64,000 bases of DNA, taken from NCBI RefSeq assembly GCF_036884655.1, contig NC_088357.1, positions 9,864,501-9,928,500 of the forward strand. Direction: 5' to 3'. The stretch is from Musa acuminata AAA Group. Its lineage: Eukaryota > Streptophyta > Magnoliopsida > Zingiberales > Musaceae. Below, piece by piece: positions 1 to 12,503 of this stretch (its first letter is position 1; every line of letters begins with the position of its first letter). A program made the translations under genes and the position numbers. The notes below the pieces were generated by a model. That model worked only from the letters and a program-made list of their open reading frames with translations, had not been told where the DNA came from and did not search any database.

Positions 1-63
1 TCGATCCAGAAGTAAAAAAATTGTCCTTTTTCTTGTTAAATGTCTGGATATACTTTATTGCAG

Positions 64-3000
64 GGTGATTGTGGTATGAAAGGGACCTTTGCAACTCGTA
101 TATCTGGATCTGCTGACCTCTACCAGGTATCTCATATACATGAATGTTAAATTTTACATCATTTCTGTTATGTTTTGCCTATGTATTTCTAGTATGTAGT
201 AGGTACATGCTCATTTTTGAAGTTTGGTTACAGAAAGGGAGTGTATTTATCAAATCCAACAGTAAAGTTCTGAGTTTTTCATACTGTTTCGAATGAATCT
301 TGAGCCAGTGCATGCTGGAAACCCAGATATGGGGATTCCAAATTGCATCAGCCAAGACTTTAAAACTAAGACAAATAAAGATTTTTTAATTGACCCATGC
401 CTTTCTTGCTCCAAGTTTTGTTAAATATCAAATGACTTATAGAACTTCTATCGTCTGTGGCTTAGAGCTTTGAACAAGAATATCGATTTGTCACTACTCT
501 ACACTGGAGAAGATACTAGAGAAAAGAGGTAGCGGAAAGTGTGAACACAAGATGCAGGAAGTAGGAAAAATGAAGAAGTCACAATACCTTTTGAGGGCTG
601 AATCATCATGTTACTTCTCGGTCTTGGAGATAAGACTGGTGGCAAATTGAAAAGGTTGAGGTGATTGATTTGGCCTTTTTACTGGAAAAGTGGCTGAATC
701 TTAAATGATTGGCCAAATCATTATAACCTTTAGTTGATCTAATATTGCAAAGGAAGATTACATAAACTGTAAATTCATTTAATTTATTTTAGATCGATGC
801 AGGAAATAAAGCATCATAACTTTATTATGCAAGATTGAATAGCATAGGGTGACAACATTGCAACTCAAAGATCAATATTTGAAATTATCATTGCTTTACA
901 GTTTAAACTTGTTTTCCATTTCACCTCGGTAGTAAGTTGGGTTTACAGAAGTATGCCACTTTATAATTAAATAGTTCACATGCTTACCTTCTAGTAGTTA
1001 CTTCAGATTATAAACCCTAATCATCATATGTTCATTGACATTTAGGACAGAATCCTCGAGTTCAGTTTAACTCCTAAAGAAGGCATCTTGTTGTGTTTTT
1101 GAAAAGAAAAAAAAAGCACAATGCTTCATTTATTCTCTGTAGTTGACAGTGATCATTTGATTGTTTCTCATATAAACTTGTCTAATAGGTGAACAAGCGC
1201 AAACCCTACCACAGTATCAATTTTGTGATAGCACATGATGGGTTTACACTGTGTGATCTTGTTTCTTACAATTTCAAGGTAATCAAAGCAAATACTATAA
1301 AGTTAATTCAAATACTTTGGAATGTAGAATCCCGACAATTAATGTTTCTTGTTACTTGTTGGGCATATAGCATAATGATGCTAACGGGGAAGGTGGCAAA
1401 GATGGAAGCAATGACAATTTTAGCTGGAATTGTGGTGTTGAAGGTAAATGTTACATCCCATACTTCTATAAATCATTAAATCTTAAATTAAAAATAATTT
1501 CTTTTAGCTAGGAGAACCAGGACATGCTGAAGTTCAAGTTTAGCTGATGTTTTTTTGTTTTCTCTTGAGAAAATTATTTTGTAGATCAATGATGCCATTT
1601 AAGTACTGCTCTTGTTATCAATCTGGTCTTCTATATCTACTATGTACAATGTAAAAGATATAGATGGTGTCTTCATGTCTTATTTCTGATGCTAGTGCAA
1701 CTAACAATCATGTTTATTTGCCATAAACTTGGTTTTTTTTTCTTTCATCTTTTAGTTAATTATGTTAGGTATATAGAATTAGTTTTCATGATGCATGCTA
1801 TCCTTCAATGAAGTTCTTTTGAGGTTTTAGGAGTATTTTGAAAGCTAAGGATTTGTAGGTAGGACAAAAAGGAATATTCTGTATGTTACTTTCTTTTAAC
1901 ATTATACAAGGAAATCACTTCTTAAAAAGTATATTTATAGAGAAGTTATGACAAACTAATGGCAAAAAGACCAATAAATACTGCAACTGAGGGTGAGATA
2001 AATTTGAAAGGTCATAAGTATATATTCATGCAGCCATAATGACTGTTAATTTAAGTTGGGTATAAAATGTTAAGAACAAAGTGACGTAACTTGTTATAAA
2101 AACACAATAAGATCCAGATAGAAGAGCAGTAGAAAGAGAAATGGTTGTATAAATAAGAAAAAATACATGGTTACCATAAGAGTTCATATATTTTTTTATA
2201 TCCAATTCTTGATAAATACCCTGTGTACAAGGTTCTGCCAGTGCAGGTTTACGGGGATCAATATAGTGTTCAATTTAGGTTATTTTTATGAGGATATTCA
2301 TATAATTTGGCATTTAGATGGAGATTGTTTCAATATTTTAGGTTAAATGTGCAAAGATTAATATAGCTTGTTTCAATGTTTTAGGTTTCCTTGTTCAAAG
2401 TTTGCCGGCAACAATCGGGATTTTCCTTTCTACCTTTTTCCTATGTCAAAGTTTGATTGATACAAATTTTAAACTTTCTGTTCCATTTACCTTGTTTATA
2501 ACCTTCAAATTTGGAAAGGAAATTTTGTTGCACCTTTTGAATGTGGTACTACCATACTTAGATATAAGATTCATGTATACATCTATGTAATAAATCGGTC
2601 AATTTAATTTTCTTTCTTTTTCTAGGAGAAACGGATGATGTTGATATTATAGGTCTTCGCTCACGGCAAATGAAGAACTTCCATTTGGCCTTAATGATCT
2701 CTCAGGTACCATTTTTCTAAATACCTTTTAGGATAAGGACCTAATATAAAGTTTATAATTTCTCTAAACATTATTGTTTTTCACATAATTATTAACTTGA
2801 TTTTTCTTCTGCATAATGGGTTCAACATGTTATTCACCATATTAATAGGAAATTATTTGTTTTAATTTCATAATTATCATATTAATATTTAATACCAGTT
2901 TCTCATTTTAATTTAATAATACAAAATGTTGACTTCTATATTATTTTAAAATCCTTTTATTCAAAAGAGAACTTAATAACCCAACCCCCTCTATGTTTCT

Positions 3001-6000
3001 GTCTCTCTATGTGGTTCTCATCATGTGTTCACCACAACCCGCCCACCGTGGAGCTGCCTGCCACAGCCACATCTTCCTCTTCCTCTTTGCCACCACCCTT
3101 TGCTCCTCTCTTCTGATCCTTCTCCTCTCCCTTGTACCATGGAAATTACCAGCGTACCGTGTGTTGGTACAATAGCATTAACCAGACCTGTTCCAGTTCA
3201 GTCATGGATCAGCATGGATCTGGTACCCAATATGTGGAACCTTGGTCCAAATTGTATTGGATGGGACAGAGAGACTCTTTATTTGATCCTGGACAACAGG
3301 TATGATGGAAGAGTTCCCTTTCCTGACCACACAACATTTGACTCTGAACCATGGAAGGCATTTTCATGTTTTAGAAGTAAGAGCATCCTAGATGCCGTTC
3401 AAGTTGCAGCACTACTTTTTATGAGACAAACCTTCTCCACTCATTAAGGTCATATCCGCAAGTCACTTATTCCTCAGCTATCTGTTGTACTGATGTGAAC
3501 CTGGAGTGGATTGAGATGACAGGAAGGAGAGCAAAAGTATATAAAGTAATAGGTGATCCCATGGTTGAATTTGAACATGCCAGCAAAAATTGAACCCACG
3601 GGTGAGTCATTAACTCAAGTTGTCTGAATGGAGTAATAGAAATATTTTTCCTGGGAATTTACCAAATGGAAACTCAGAGTAATACTGAATGCCTAAAAGG
3701 TCCAACTGTGAGATGAAGAGAAAAGGCTGAAGACATTCTTTTCCAGATTGAACTCCACTTGGTCTCTTCGAATATCATTTCCATTCTTAGTAACAATGGT
3801 TGTCTTCACCTTAATAAATTAATGACAGAGAAAGAAGAAATTTTGTTTTGCCTAGATGTAAGTCATACATCATATTTGAAAATAAGATATAGATTCAAGC
3901 TTCCTTTAGGAGACTACTGGACTCTTTATAGGTATGACAAGAAATGGGTTTTGAGAAATATTTTGTTTGACCAACTCTACTGGATTGATACTTTGAACCA
4001 TCAGTTTCCTCCTACTGTAAGAAATTCTGAGTCTCAGTATTCTGTAGCTTCTGGCATTTGTCATTGTAGAGAACCATTTGTGTTATCCTGTATCACCTCA
4101 TACTTCCTTTTACATGCTATTCCTGATTTAGTTTTCTCTTTAGATTGCTTTAGCATATGAATATGAACAAAATGGACATTCATCTGTGCTTGCAAATGCT
4201 AATCTTTGTCCAGGGAACACCAATGATGCTAATGGGGGATGAATATGGCCATACACGTTATGGAAACAATAATAGCTATGGACATGACACTTCCATAAAC
4301 AATTTTCAGTGGAAACAGGTACCAGGCTTTTTTTAATTTTTGACAATGATAAGTTGCTTGTTGCTAGCACTGGTTCTATTTTCCTCTGCCTTATCTGTTT
4401 TTCTTTTGTTTTTTCTCTTTTGGTGTTGTGATAGTTGGAAGAAAGAAGGGGCGGTCATTTTAGATTTTTCTGTGAGATGATTAAATTTCGCTGCAAGCAT
4501 CCCATGTTGCGACGAGACAGATTTCTTACCAAAGTAAATCTCCTAAACTATCTACATTTCATGCTTCTGGTAAATCAGATATTTGAAGCTATTTTTCATG
4601 ATTGATTTAGAATATATGTGAATATAGAAAAGCATTTTATGTTCTTAACTGGTAAGTATTTCTACATAATATCTATTTTGTGAGAACTAGTGGAGTATAA
4701 CACTCTAGTGGGTATGCCTTCATGATGTTTAACTAAAGATCTTGTCTTTGCAACATGAATTTTTATAAATAAATTTACAACATTTCTCTTTACTGCAAAA
4801 TGCAACTTTGCACAATCCTTATCTATATATATTCGGGGATCTTATAGATCCAACTATATAAACTCAGAAGAATAACTAATTATTGGTATGTACTTGAAAA
4901 GAATTGTTAAGTTTGAGCCTACCTACAGAAACTATTCAATTTCACTGGACTTTTAAGTTTTACCTTTGTAGAGAAAATAATTGGGCCTTATGGCAGCAGC
5001 TTAACTTCTTCAGGTGCAATTGGGATCTAAGTGAACCTAAACTTATTGAAGTTCCTTGAACTTTGCGATGTTAAACAATTGGCCTTATGGCAGCAGCAAC
5101 TTAACTCTGAGGATGAGGTCTACTTATTAAAGAATGTGTGGCTGTGAGGGATGTTTACAGCTGGCTTGGGCTACAAGTCCTCTGCAACTGTTTGCCTACA
5201 TGTGTGGACATGGCACTAAATTTTGTTTGTTTTCTCATCATTTTCTATGATAAACTTAGGGTTGTCCTCATTGGTTCCATTAATAAGTGATGAAGTTATC
5301 TTGTCACCTGAAGCAACTATGGAATTATATGAACTGACAAAATGAACATCTGTTTTGCAGAGTGATGTTGCATGGCATGAAGACAACTGGAGCAACCAGG
5401 AGAGCAAATTCTTAGCATTTACGTAAGAAAAGGATATCTCCCATTTATATGAAATTATACTCATTATGTTATCATTTTCTTGCTAATGCCAATTATTTAA
5501 AGGCCTTTTTCAGCTTGTCTATATACACTTAGAGACTAGCAAAAGTCAAAAGCTTATCCTAATTTTCTGTCAGCTTCTCATAAGAATCTTTAATCATAGG
5601 CTTCATGATGATCAGTTTGGAGGAGACATATATTTGGCTTTTAATGCTCATGATTATTATGTCAAAGCTGCAGTACCTTCACCACCGCATAAGAAGAGAT
5701 GGCACCGAGTGGTATGAATTCTTCCATTATTTTCTAATTTCCTTGGAGTTAATAATTGACTAGTTGATAGCACAAACTTTTCCATGACTCATTCCATGTA
5801 ATTAGCAGCTGCATATGGCATCTTCTAGCATTGCATTTTGATGCAGACTTGAGCTGCAAATATTATATAACATATTAATCGGCTCCTCATCTCCTAGTAT
5901 GCAGAGCAAAAATATTCATGCTACAACCATAATTTTAACTCTCTTACTTGAGAAAATTGGAATAAAGTTGAGAGATTCTTGTTTTTTTTTTTGTCTTATT

Positions 6001-6532
6001 GAACTTAGTTTTTAAGAAAGCTTAGAACACACCATGTACTGTATGAACATGATGAAAGATATGCTCCATTTTTCATGTCCTCTTATGATCAATTCTTATG
6101 TATCCATTCATGAATTGTACTCCATACGTGCTTGCTTGTTTATGCTAATAACGCTAAATGTGATTCTCTGTTGTTTGTATGCAAGTCTCTTTTGAGTGCA
6201 TTCTTGTTAAACGAACTTTACTGGTAATGCTATTGCTGGAACTCAGCATCCTTATGTTGATTTGGTCTAGTTGAGCAAAGGCAGATACTCTAACCTAGAG
6301 AGTTTTTAGATTCTAAATTGAAGCATGTGAAACTTTACCAAGTTGAACACTAATGCCCAAATTATGGTTGTGAATTATTCATATTTAGTACTGATGATTT
6401 TTTTTGTCAATATTGCAGGTTGACACAAATCTGGAATCTCCCAAAGATTTTGTTCCCGAAGGTGTACCATTCAGCAACACCAGTTACAATATCGCTTCAT
6501 ATTCTGCAGTTCTCCTTGAGGCAAAGCCATGA
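64..6532 (+). CDS. ISA3: isoamylase 3-type starch debranching enzyme, 3' part (5' exons outside window)
   Basis: This plastid GH13 enzyme hydrolyses alpha-1,6 branches of glucan during starch breakdown. Nine exons fit in one frame with GT-AG junctions: 64-126, 1189-1278, 1371-1443, 2626-2705, 4214-4318, 4435-4533, 5361-5422, 5600-5711 and 6419-6532 (TGA). Together they give the C-terminal 265 residues. Exon 2 reads [16 protein letters not shown] sequence (here [12 protein letters not shown]), which holds the His-Asp of GH13 conserved region IV and so the third catalytic carboxylate. Exon 5 has [20 protein letters not shown], typical of plant ISA3. The last exon ends [14 protein letters not shown], the usual ISA3 terminus. 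The acid/base residues and N-terminal domains lie upstream of the window. No coding lesion is visible. ISA1 or ISA2 are alternatives but match less well. Family recognition is from memory of the ISA3 pattern, not a search. Confidence 0.9.
2940..3760. other. anomalous higher-GC segment inside an ISA3 intron
   Basis: The intron between the exons ending at 2705 and starting at 4214 is about 1.5 kb. Its middle differs in composition from the AT-rich intron sequence around it: a CT-rich block at about 2990-3140, then about 600 bp of mixed sequence. Only short broken reading frames are present and I recognise no protein in them. It may be an inserted repeat or a decayed gene or transposon fragment. 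No clear target duplication or terminal repeats were seen. Confidence 0.3.
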
Positions 6533-7926
6533 TCCTGTGACATTTGTTCTCCAGAATCATGATCAATAAAGGACTCCCACTGTTTGACAAATTCCTGCCT
6601 AAGGGTTAGTCAGTCCATCTGCTGACATTATATAGGAGGTCGGAGAGGGAGACGAAGGAGAATTAAAAAGGAGAGAGGCAGGGGGTTGGATTGAAGGGAA
6701 TTATCAGCTATAACTATCCCATAAATAAATTTTAGAAAATTGATACATAATAAGAAATAATGTTCTGAACTTTTGCCCTTTCTCTTATTTAGAGTCAGGT
6801 GTTTAATCTTCTTCTCACATGTTCTGCAAGTTTTGTCAGAATTCTGCAAGTTCTTGTCGATCTTTCTGTTAAATGGTCAAATCATTTTCGCATGTCATTA
6901 GTAAATCTGTGCTGTAACTCTACAAGCATCAGTTTTAGACGAATCTAAGCTTAATCTCTACAAGCATACGGCACAGAGCAGAGGTTGCTTTGACCAGTGC
7001 TGAGTATAATCAGCAAATTGAAGCTACCTCTCCAGTCTTGAGATCTTCCACTTGTTTGATGATGCTATTTAGGTCTGTGATATCGGCGATCTGAGACTAT
7101 GGACTTGGTTGACTCTATTCTCTTCATTCTCAACTGAAAGTTAATTCATAGAATAAGCAACACTTTTATATTTTTGTCTTTAGGGTGTCAATAATATCTG
7201 TAAAATACCAAAATTCGAAATGGCTCTATTCATGGAATCAATTCATATTTGAGGATCACAGAGCCTCTATGTTTGGTGATACTGTGTGTTTTATTCTCTT
7301 CCATGTTTCTCCTGAGGTTTGAGGATGAAGCAGGCATTTATTTTGTGCCCTGAGAAAGAGCTGCTCCCATCATATTCTCCATCCATTAGTTGTTCGTTGT
7401 TTCGACCCCACTAATAATTCCAGCACATCTCAGTGGATGGAGAACATCTTTAGGGTTGTAAGCATCACTTTCAGGAAGCACATTCTCCAGCAGTCCCAAG
7501 TGAAGAAGATAAGACACCCAAGCAAGCATATTTCCATGTGCACTTCACCTCCTTCTTTCCTCACCAAAACCCTCAAGTCATTTGAGTATGACACCCTGAA
7601 ACAACAGGAGAACAAGTTGATCCATGATTGCTCTAACACCCAAAAAACACAGAAGAAGGATTAATCTGTCGTCTGTCATAATAAACTGTCACCACGAGTT
7701 GCACTGTGAGTATTGGAGAATCTTCTTGGCAATTGGGGGATGCCCAAAGAAGAATATGGTTTACGTAAACTGCACAGAAGTTTCATGCTGGTGTCTCTCC
7801 ATGGAGGAGGGCAGGGTTCCCTGATCACGTCCGTCGAATGCATCACATCAGGCATTGCGAGATTTATAGATAGAGATCGCTGTCCCTTACGTCTCTCTCT
7901 CTCTCTCTCTCTGTTTGGCTTTCCGC
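6533..7926. other. intergenic spacer, 3' side of ISA3 to AGP promoter
   Basis: It holds the presumed ISA3 3' UTR and then the upstream region of the AGP gene. The short frames inside it lack recognisable domains. I see no gene, repeat array or transposon end. Confidence 0.5.
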
Positions 7927-7934
7927 CTTTATAT
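7927..7934 (+). promoter_or_regulatory. TATA box of the AGP gene, with CT tract just upstream
   Basis: TTTATATA lies 81 bp upstream of the AGP start codon, leaving a 5' UTR of roughly 50 nt. A (CT)n tract at 7892-7912 sits directly upstream; pyrimidine patches near the TATA box are common in plant core promoters. The assignment rests on position and consensus only. Confidence 0.6.
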
Positions 7935-8014
7935 ACACCGTCTCTCCCCGGTTGTCCAATCGCTACGCACTCTCTACGCTCCAACTCTACCTCTACCTGA
8001 CAGTCGCGGCCGCC

Positions 8015-8464
8015 ATGAAGTCCTCCGGCGCCCGCCTCCGCCTGCTCGTGGCGGCTCTGACCCTGCTCTTTGTGGCCTCCACCGCTCAAGCGCCTGGCCC
8101 AGCTCCCGTCAAGCCCCCCACCGTAGCTCCTACCCCCGCTCCCACTGTCGCGCCCCCGACCCCGGCTCCCGCTCCCGGCCCCGCACCGTCCCCCAGCGTC
8201 CCTGTCCCCGCACCGTCGGCCCCGGCGCCGTCCCCCAACGTCCCTGTCCCCGCCCCCGTGGCCCCGGCGCCGTCGCCTAAGGCGCCCACCCCGGCACCAG
8301 AGGCGCCCGAGGCACCCGCCTCCTCCCCTCCCGCTCCCCCTCCAGCCAGCCAGACGCCGACCGAGGCGCCGAGCCCGCCGTCCACCAGCGGGGCCGCTGG
8401 GCTCTGCTCTGCGGCCTGGGTCTCCGCGGCCGTGGCCGTCGCCACCGTTGCGTATGCGTTCTAA
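8015..8464 (+). CDS. classical arabinogalactan protein, GPI-anchored (149 aa)
   Basis: This is a cell-surface proteoglycan core whose hydroxyproline-linked arabinogalactans act at the plasma membrane and wall. The ATG at 8015 has a good context (GCCGCCATGA), sits below the TATA box and starts a clear signal peptide (residues 1 to about 26, ending STAQA). The mature part is almost wholly Pro, Ala, Ser, Thr and Val, with repeated AP, PAP, SP and TP dipeptides, the pattern for arabinogalactan addition. Val-Pro-Val-Pro-Ala-Pro blocks recur in tandem. The C-terminus has small residues (STSGAAG) and then a hydrophobic tail of about 20 residues, a typical GPI-anchor signal. Single exon and very GC-rich. 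No Lys-rich or fasciclin domain is present, so it is a classical AGP. Confidence 0.9.
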   Translation: MKSSGARLRLLVAALTLLFVASTAQAPGPAPVKPPTVAPTPAPTVAPPTPAPAPGPAPSPSVPVPAPSAPAPSPNVPVPAPVAPAPSPKAPTPAPEAPEAPASSPPAPPPASQTPTEAPSPPSTSGAAGLCSAAWVSAAVAVATVAYAF

Positions 8465-8495
8465 GGCCTGGGTCTCCACCGCTGTGGCCGTCACC
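8413..8495 (+). repeat. partial tandem duplication of the AGP GPI-signal coding segment
   Basis: Bases 8413-8443, which encode part of the hydrophobic tail of the AGP, recur at 8465-8495 with 4 mismatches in 31 and a period of 52 bp. The second copy lies just after the stop codon, so it is 3' UTR sequence. Confidence 0.8.
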
Positions 8496-8750
8496 CTCGG
8501 CCGTGGCTTCCTCACCTATTTCTCCGTCTCTCTCTATTTAGATTCCTCGTGTTAATTTGTGGCCATTCTTGTTTTCTTTATGGCTTTTATGGTTCTCCTT
8601 CTGCATGCTTTTCTTGAATTCTTCTTCTTCTTCTTCTTCTTTAGGCAACTTTGTAAGAGTGGCTTCCAATTAACCAGTGGGTGTTTGTCGACATAGCATT
8701 GCTGTGGTGAATTATTTTGTTATAGTTCTCATGATTGGGCTTTGTGAAAC

Positions 8751-8810
<60 letters not shown>
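8751..8810 (+). repeat. (GA)n microsatellite
   Basis: About 60 bp of GA dinucleotides with one interruption near 8763. Reading frames across it are low-complexity artefacts. Confidence 0.95.
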
Positions 8811-8813
<3 letters not shown>

Positions 8814-10838
8814 CACTCGCTCAACAGCTGTAAGGCAGTGGAGGGAGGCGCGGCCATCTACTCGTGGCCTCCCGGTTGCACCTAGTGATCTCGCTTCACG
8901 TGTGTGTGGGCTCGTCCACCTACCGCCACCTAACACACGATTTAGTTGGCCGGAAGACAGAGGATCTTTGGTTGGGTTGGTAGATTGCAGCCAGCAAAGA
9001 GAGGCTCTGCGAGGGGAGAGACAGATGAGACGTGGTAGAGGGAGAAAAGACCTCCAAAGAGAAATTTGAAAGATCAAACAGGTAAAAATATATATATATA
9101 TATTAATATTTTGACATAAGATTTAGATGGTTCGACTCCTTGTCTATATTTACTCAAAAATAATTTTTTTATTATACGAAAAAACAAAATATAAAAAATA
9201 TCTCTCTTCAATTTTTTTTCTCAATCTTTTTTAGATTAATACATGACGACACCCAAAATTTCTTCCTCTATATCTCTCTCGAACTCCTCAAATAGTTTAA
9301 ATTTAATTATTACTTCTAGAATATTTATCAATCCTAAAAAGAAAGAAGTTTTTTTTATCTATATATATAATTATTATGATCAGTTTTTTCAAAATGATGT
9401 AAGAATGATATTCACGTTCGTAGCATATAATAATGTTTGTGAAAATATTAATTAATGTTGAGCTGATCAAAATAAGTCGTTTGAGTGTTTTTTTTTTTTT
9501 AATGTTTACTCATTACAAGTTCTAATAAGATTTAAAGTACTTAAAATAAATTAATAATTCAATTATGAAAAGATTTATAGTGAATTAGAATTTGTTTACG
9601 ATATAATTATTTTTTATATAATAAAAATTTTATTTTTCTCTATAATGATCCTAAATAGTTAGGACTTATGATTTTAATATTAATAATAATATTATTATTA
9701 TTATTTTCTCTGTAATCATTAGAAAATATTATTTTAATTTATTAAATTATTAATATTTAAAATATCTCTCTTGTTTTCACAATCTTTGATGTCTAACACA
9801 CCACCAACATTCCCCGTCTTCTCCCAGCAAACATTCCAAGGAAACTTCACCGTAGTCCTAAATAGTGCAGGAGAAATGCAGTGCTTCCTGTCTCAACAAA
9901 CATTCCAAGGAGAGACAACACTCGTACTGCATCGAATCCATACTCGTCTGTTCTCACCGAAGTTAGTGCATTGCTTTTCTTTGTTTATCTCTCTCTTTTT
10001 TTATATATATTTTAGTTTCTATATTTTTAAAATTTATATTAAAATTTTATAGGTAAAATATTTAATTTTATTTCTCCTCACACTAATGATGAACATATCA
10101 TATATGATTAGTGATAAACCGAAATAAAATAAAATCAACACGTGGTCAATGATAAATCTTTAGCAAAGTCGTAACAAAATCGATGACACGAAGAAAAACA
10201 AATTAAATGTTTCACTTTCATAAGTATAAATATAAGAATCTTAATATAAATTTTAAAAATATAGGGTTCGACGTACTAAAGATAACTAATTATAATGGAT
10301 AATTTATAATTAGTCCATCGCTAGGTATAGGTTTTTAATAGGCTATTCTCCTAATGCGATGGGAAAGAGCATAAGAAGGGCTTCACATTACTCTGTTCAA
10401 CCAAACAAGAGAATGCTACCGTATCTTCGACACCCACATGTCAACATTAGTTCTTTATTATCTTCATTTCGTTCGTAGAACTCATGATAAGGCATCGCTA
10501 GTAGGTTTTGAATCATATTTATCCACGTATACAAATTAACAATAAAAGCATGGATTTTAGATATCATTGAGAGTCCGTAAACCTAATTTGTACCACTCAC
10601 CAACCAAACATTGATTTGACACGAAAAAAATAGCATTATACATTTGGTCGATTTAACTTGTTAACTTTGAACCACCAGCATAAACTATTCGAGTCAAAGT
10701 TAACCTCTCACATTTTCATTTTGTGGTTCCATTTAGAGCATTGCATATCCTATATAATGTAGAGACTATTCGAACCATTATTATATTGTATTTTATTAGT
10801 TCAATTCTGATATATGAATTCTCTATTCAACTGAACTG

Positions 10839-10948
<110 letters not shown>

Positions 10949-11421
10949 CCTTTGTTTGTGATGTATATAATTAGAAGACATTGATCAGGGAGTGCATTGT
11001 CATACAATTGTCTTTGTTAAGAATTGTAGGATCAATGGAGAAATTGCCAATCTACTTCTTTCCGGATAGTAAAAGAGAAATGTTATCAGGTGAAAATGGA
11101 ATTGTAGGTGACCAATTCTATAAATAAAGGAATTCCAAGTACATTATGAGAGCACATTATTCTTCACTATTGTATGAATGGATGAGACGGCTGAAGGCAA
11201 ATCACATATAGATATGATAAAACAAATGCTTCTTCTTTGTTCCTTTTTTATTGCTGTGAGTCAAGTAAATTCAACTCTCTTGTGAAATAACAAGGAAAAG
11301 GAGTGGACTAATCCAATCAGAAAAATAAAGATGACTTCAGAGAGAGAGAGAGAGAAAGAGACCTTAGTTGTCTCTAAAGGTTTGCTGCACTCATTCTCCC
11401 ACACTAATAAGCAATAATATG

Positions 11422-11463
<42 letters not shown>

Positions 11464-11679
11464 AGGAGACAGGTGTGGTGGAGAAGGTCATAATACACCC
11501 AAACCCAGTAGGAGATCTGCACCAACTACTTCAAATTGTTGCTTTCAGCTATGTGGCTACCCTGTGTACTATGTCAAGGGGACTTTCTCTTTTCTTGGAG
11601 TAGGTAATTTGTTGGGCGGTCATGTCCACTGTTTGTCCCTACAAGGAGATGGGGGGAGAGAGAGAGAGAGAGAAGCATG

Positions 11680-11722
11680 AAGAGAAAAAGGGGATTTTTT
11701 TCCGTTGATAATGTTATCCTAC

Positions 11723-11756
<34 letters not shown>

Positions 11757-11803
11757 AAGAGAAAAAGGAGATTTTTTTCCGTTGATAATGTTATCCTACC
11801 AAC
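11680..11803 (+). repeat. 77-bp tandem duplication spanning a (GA)n tract
   Basis: A segment containing GATTTTTTTCCGTTGATAAT and the following TGTTATCCTACCAA appears at about 11691-11725 and again at about 11768-11802, 77 bp apart. A GA repeat separates the copies. Near identity suggests a recent event, probably slippage or unequal exchange between GA tracts. Confidence 0.85.
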
Positions 11804-12070
11804 CCTGCCAGCCTTTTTATGCATTCTTTTCTGATCATAATTCAAATCAATTGCATATATTTCTTCCCTTTTAGTCTGCTGAAATAGTACATCAGTCGTT
11901 ACTTAATAATATGGCAACATGTTATTTTTAGGTGCATCTGCACTTCTCATGCAAATGTCTTCCTTGCACTTGTCTTACTTCTCAGCACTTGAAGCAATGT
12001 TTCACTTGTTGCAGAGATGATAGTGATTTAGCAATTCCTGCACCAATTTGAGGTTCATAGTATGATGTTG

Positions 12071-12073
<3 letters not shown>

Positions 12074-12127
<54 letters not shown>
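12074..12127 (+). repeat. (CT)n microsatellite
   Basis: About 54 bp of uninterrupted CT, opposite in strand sense to the GA tracts at 8.75, 11.34, 11.43, 11.66 and 11.73 kb. Confidence 0.97.
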
Positions 12128-12130
<3 letters not shown>

Positions 12131-12503
12131 AGCTGAACACTTGAATGATGTCCAACAATTATGTTGTATGAGGTCATGTGCACTATAATATCAGAAAGCT
12201 GTGTACATCAATTATGATGTCTGATCCATCAACTCCGACTGCCATCTTCTTAACTCGGTTCAATTGGCTTCTTCCCCACATAGATCAAATCAAGACTCAT
12301 TTTATTTCCTGATCTCTTCCTCACAATCGAATCAATAAAGAGAACATGGCAACCATGCACCGGGATGGAACAACTCGATACACTCAAATCAAGCTGAACA
12401 AAGACGATACAGCCGTAAGGAAGTAGATGGATGATGATCTACCACCAAACACAGAAGAAATGGAGAAACAGGAGCAAGAGCACTGTCTCTACCCTGGCCA
12501 ACC

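Noticed and set aside
3025..3447. 140-codon plus-strand frame inside the ISA3 intron
   Set aside because: No recognisable domain; part of it overlaps a pyrimidine-rich stretch, and it is bounded by ISA3 exons that splice across it.
7676..8515. 279-codon minus-strand frame opposite the AGP gene, and other long frames there
   Set aside because: It is a shadow of the GC-rich Pro/Ala repeats. It consists of Gly/Arg low-complexity sequence with no domain, whereas the plus strand has a signal peptide, AGP repeats and a GPI signal.
8677..9077. Frames of about 120-130 codons on both strands across the GA tract
   Set aside because: They are driven by Arg-Glu or Ser-Leu repeats from the (GA)n microsatellite; no domain or splice context.
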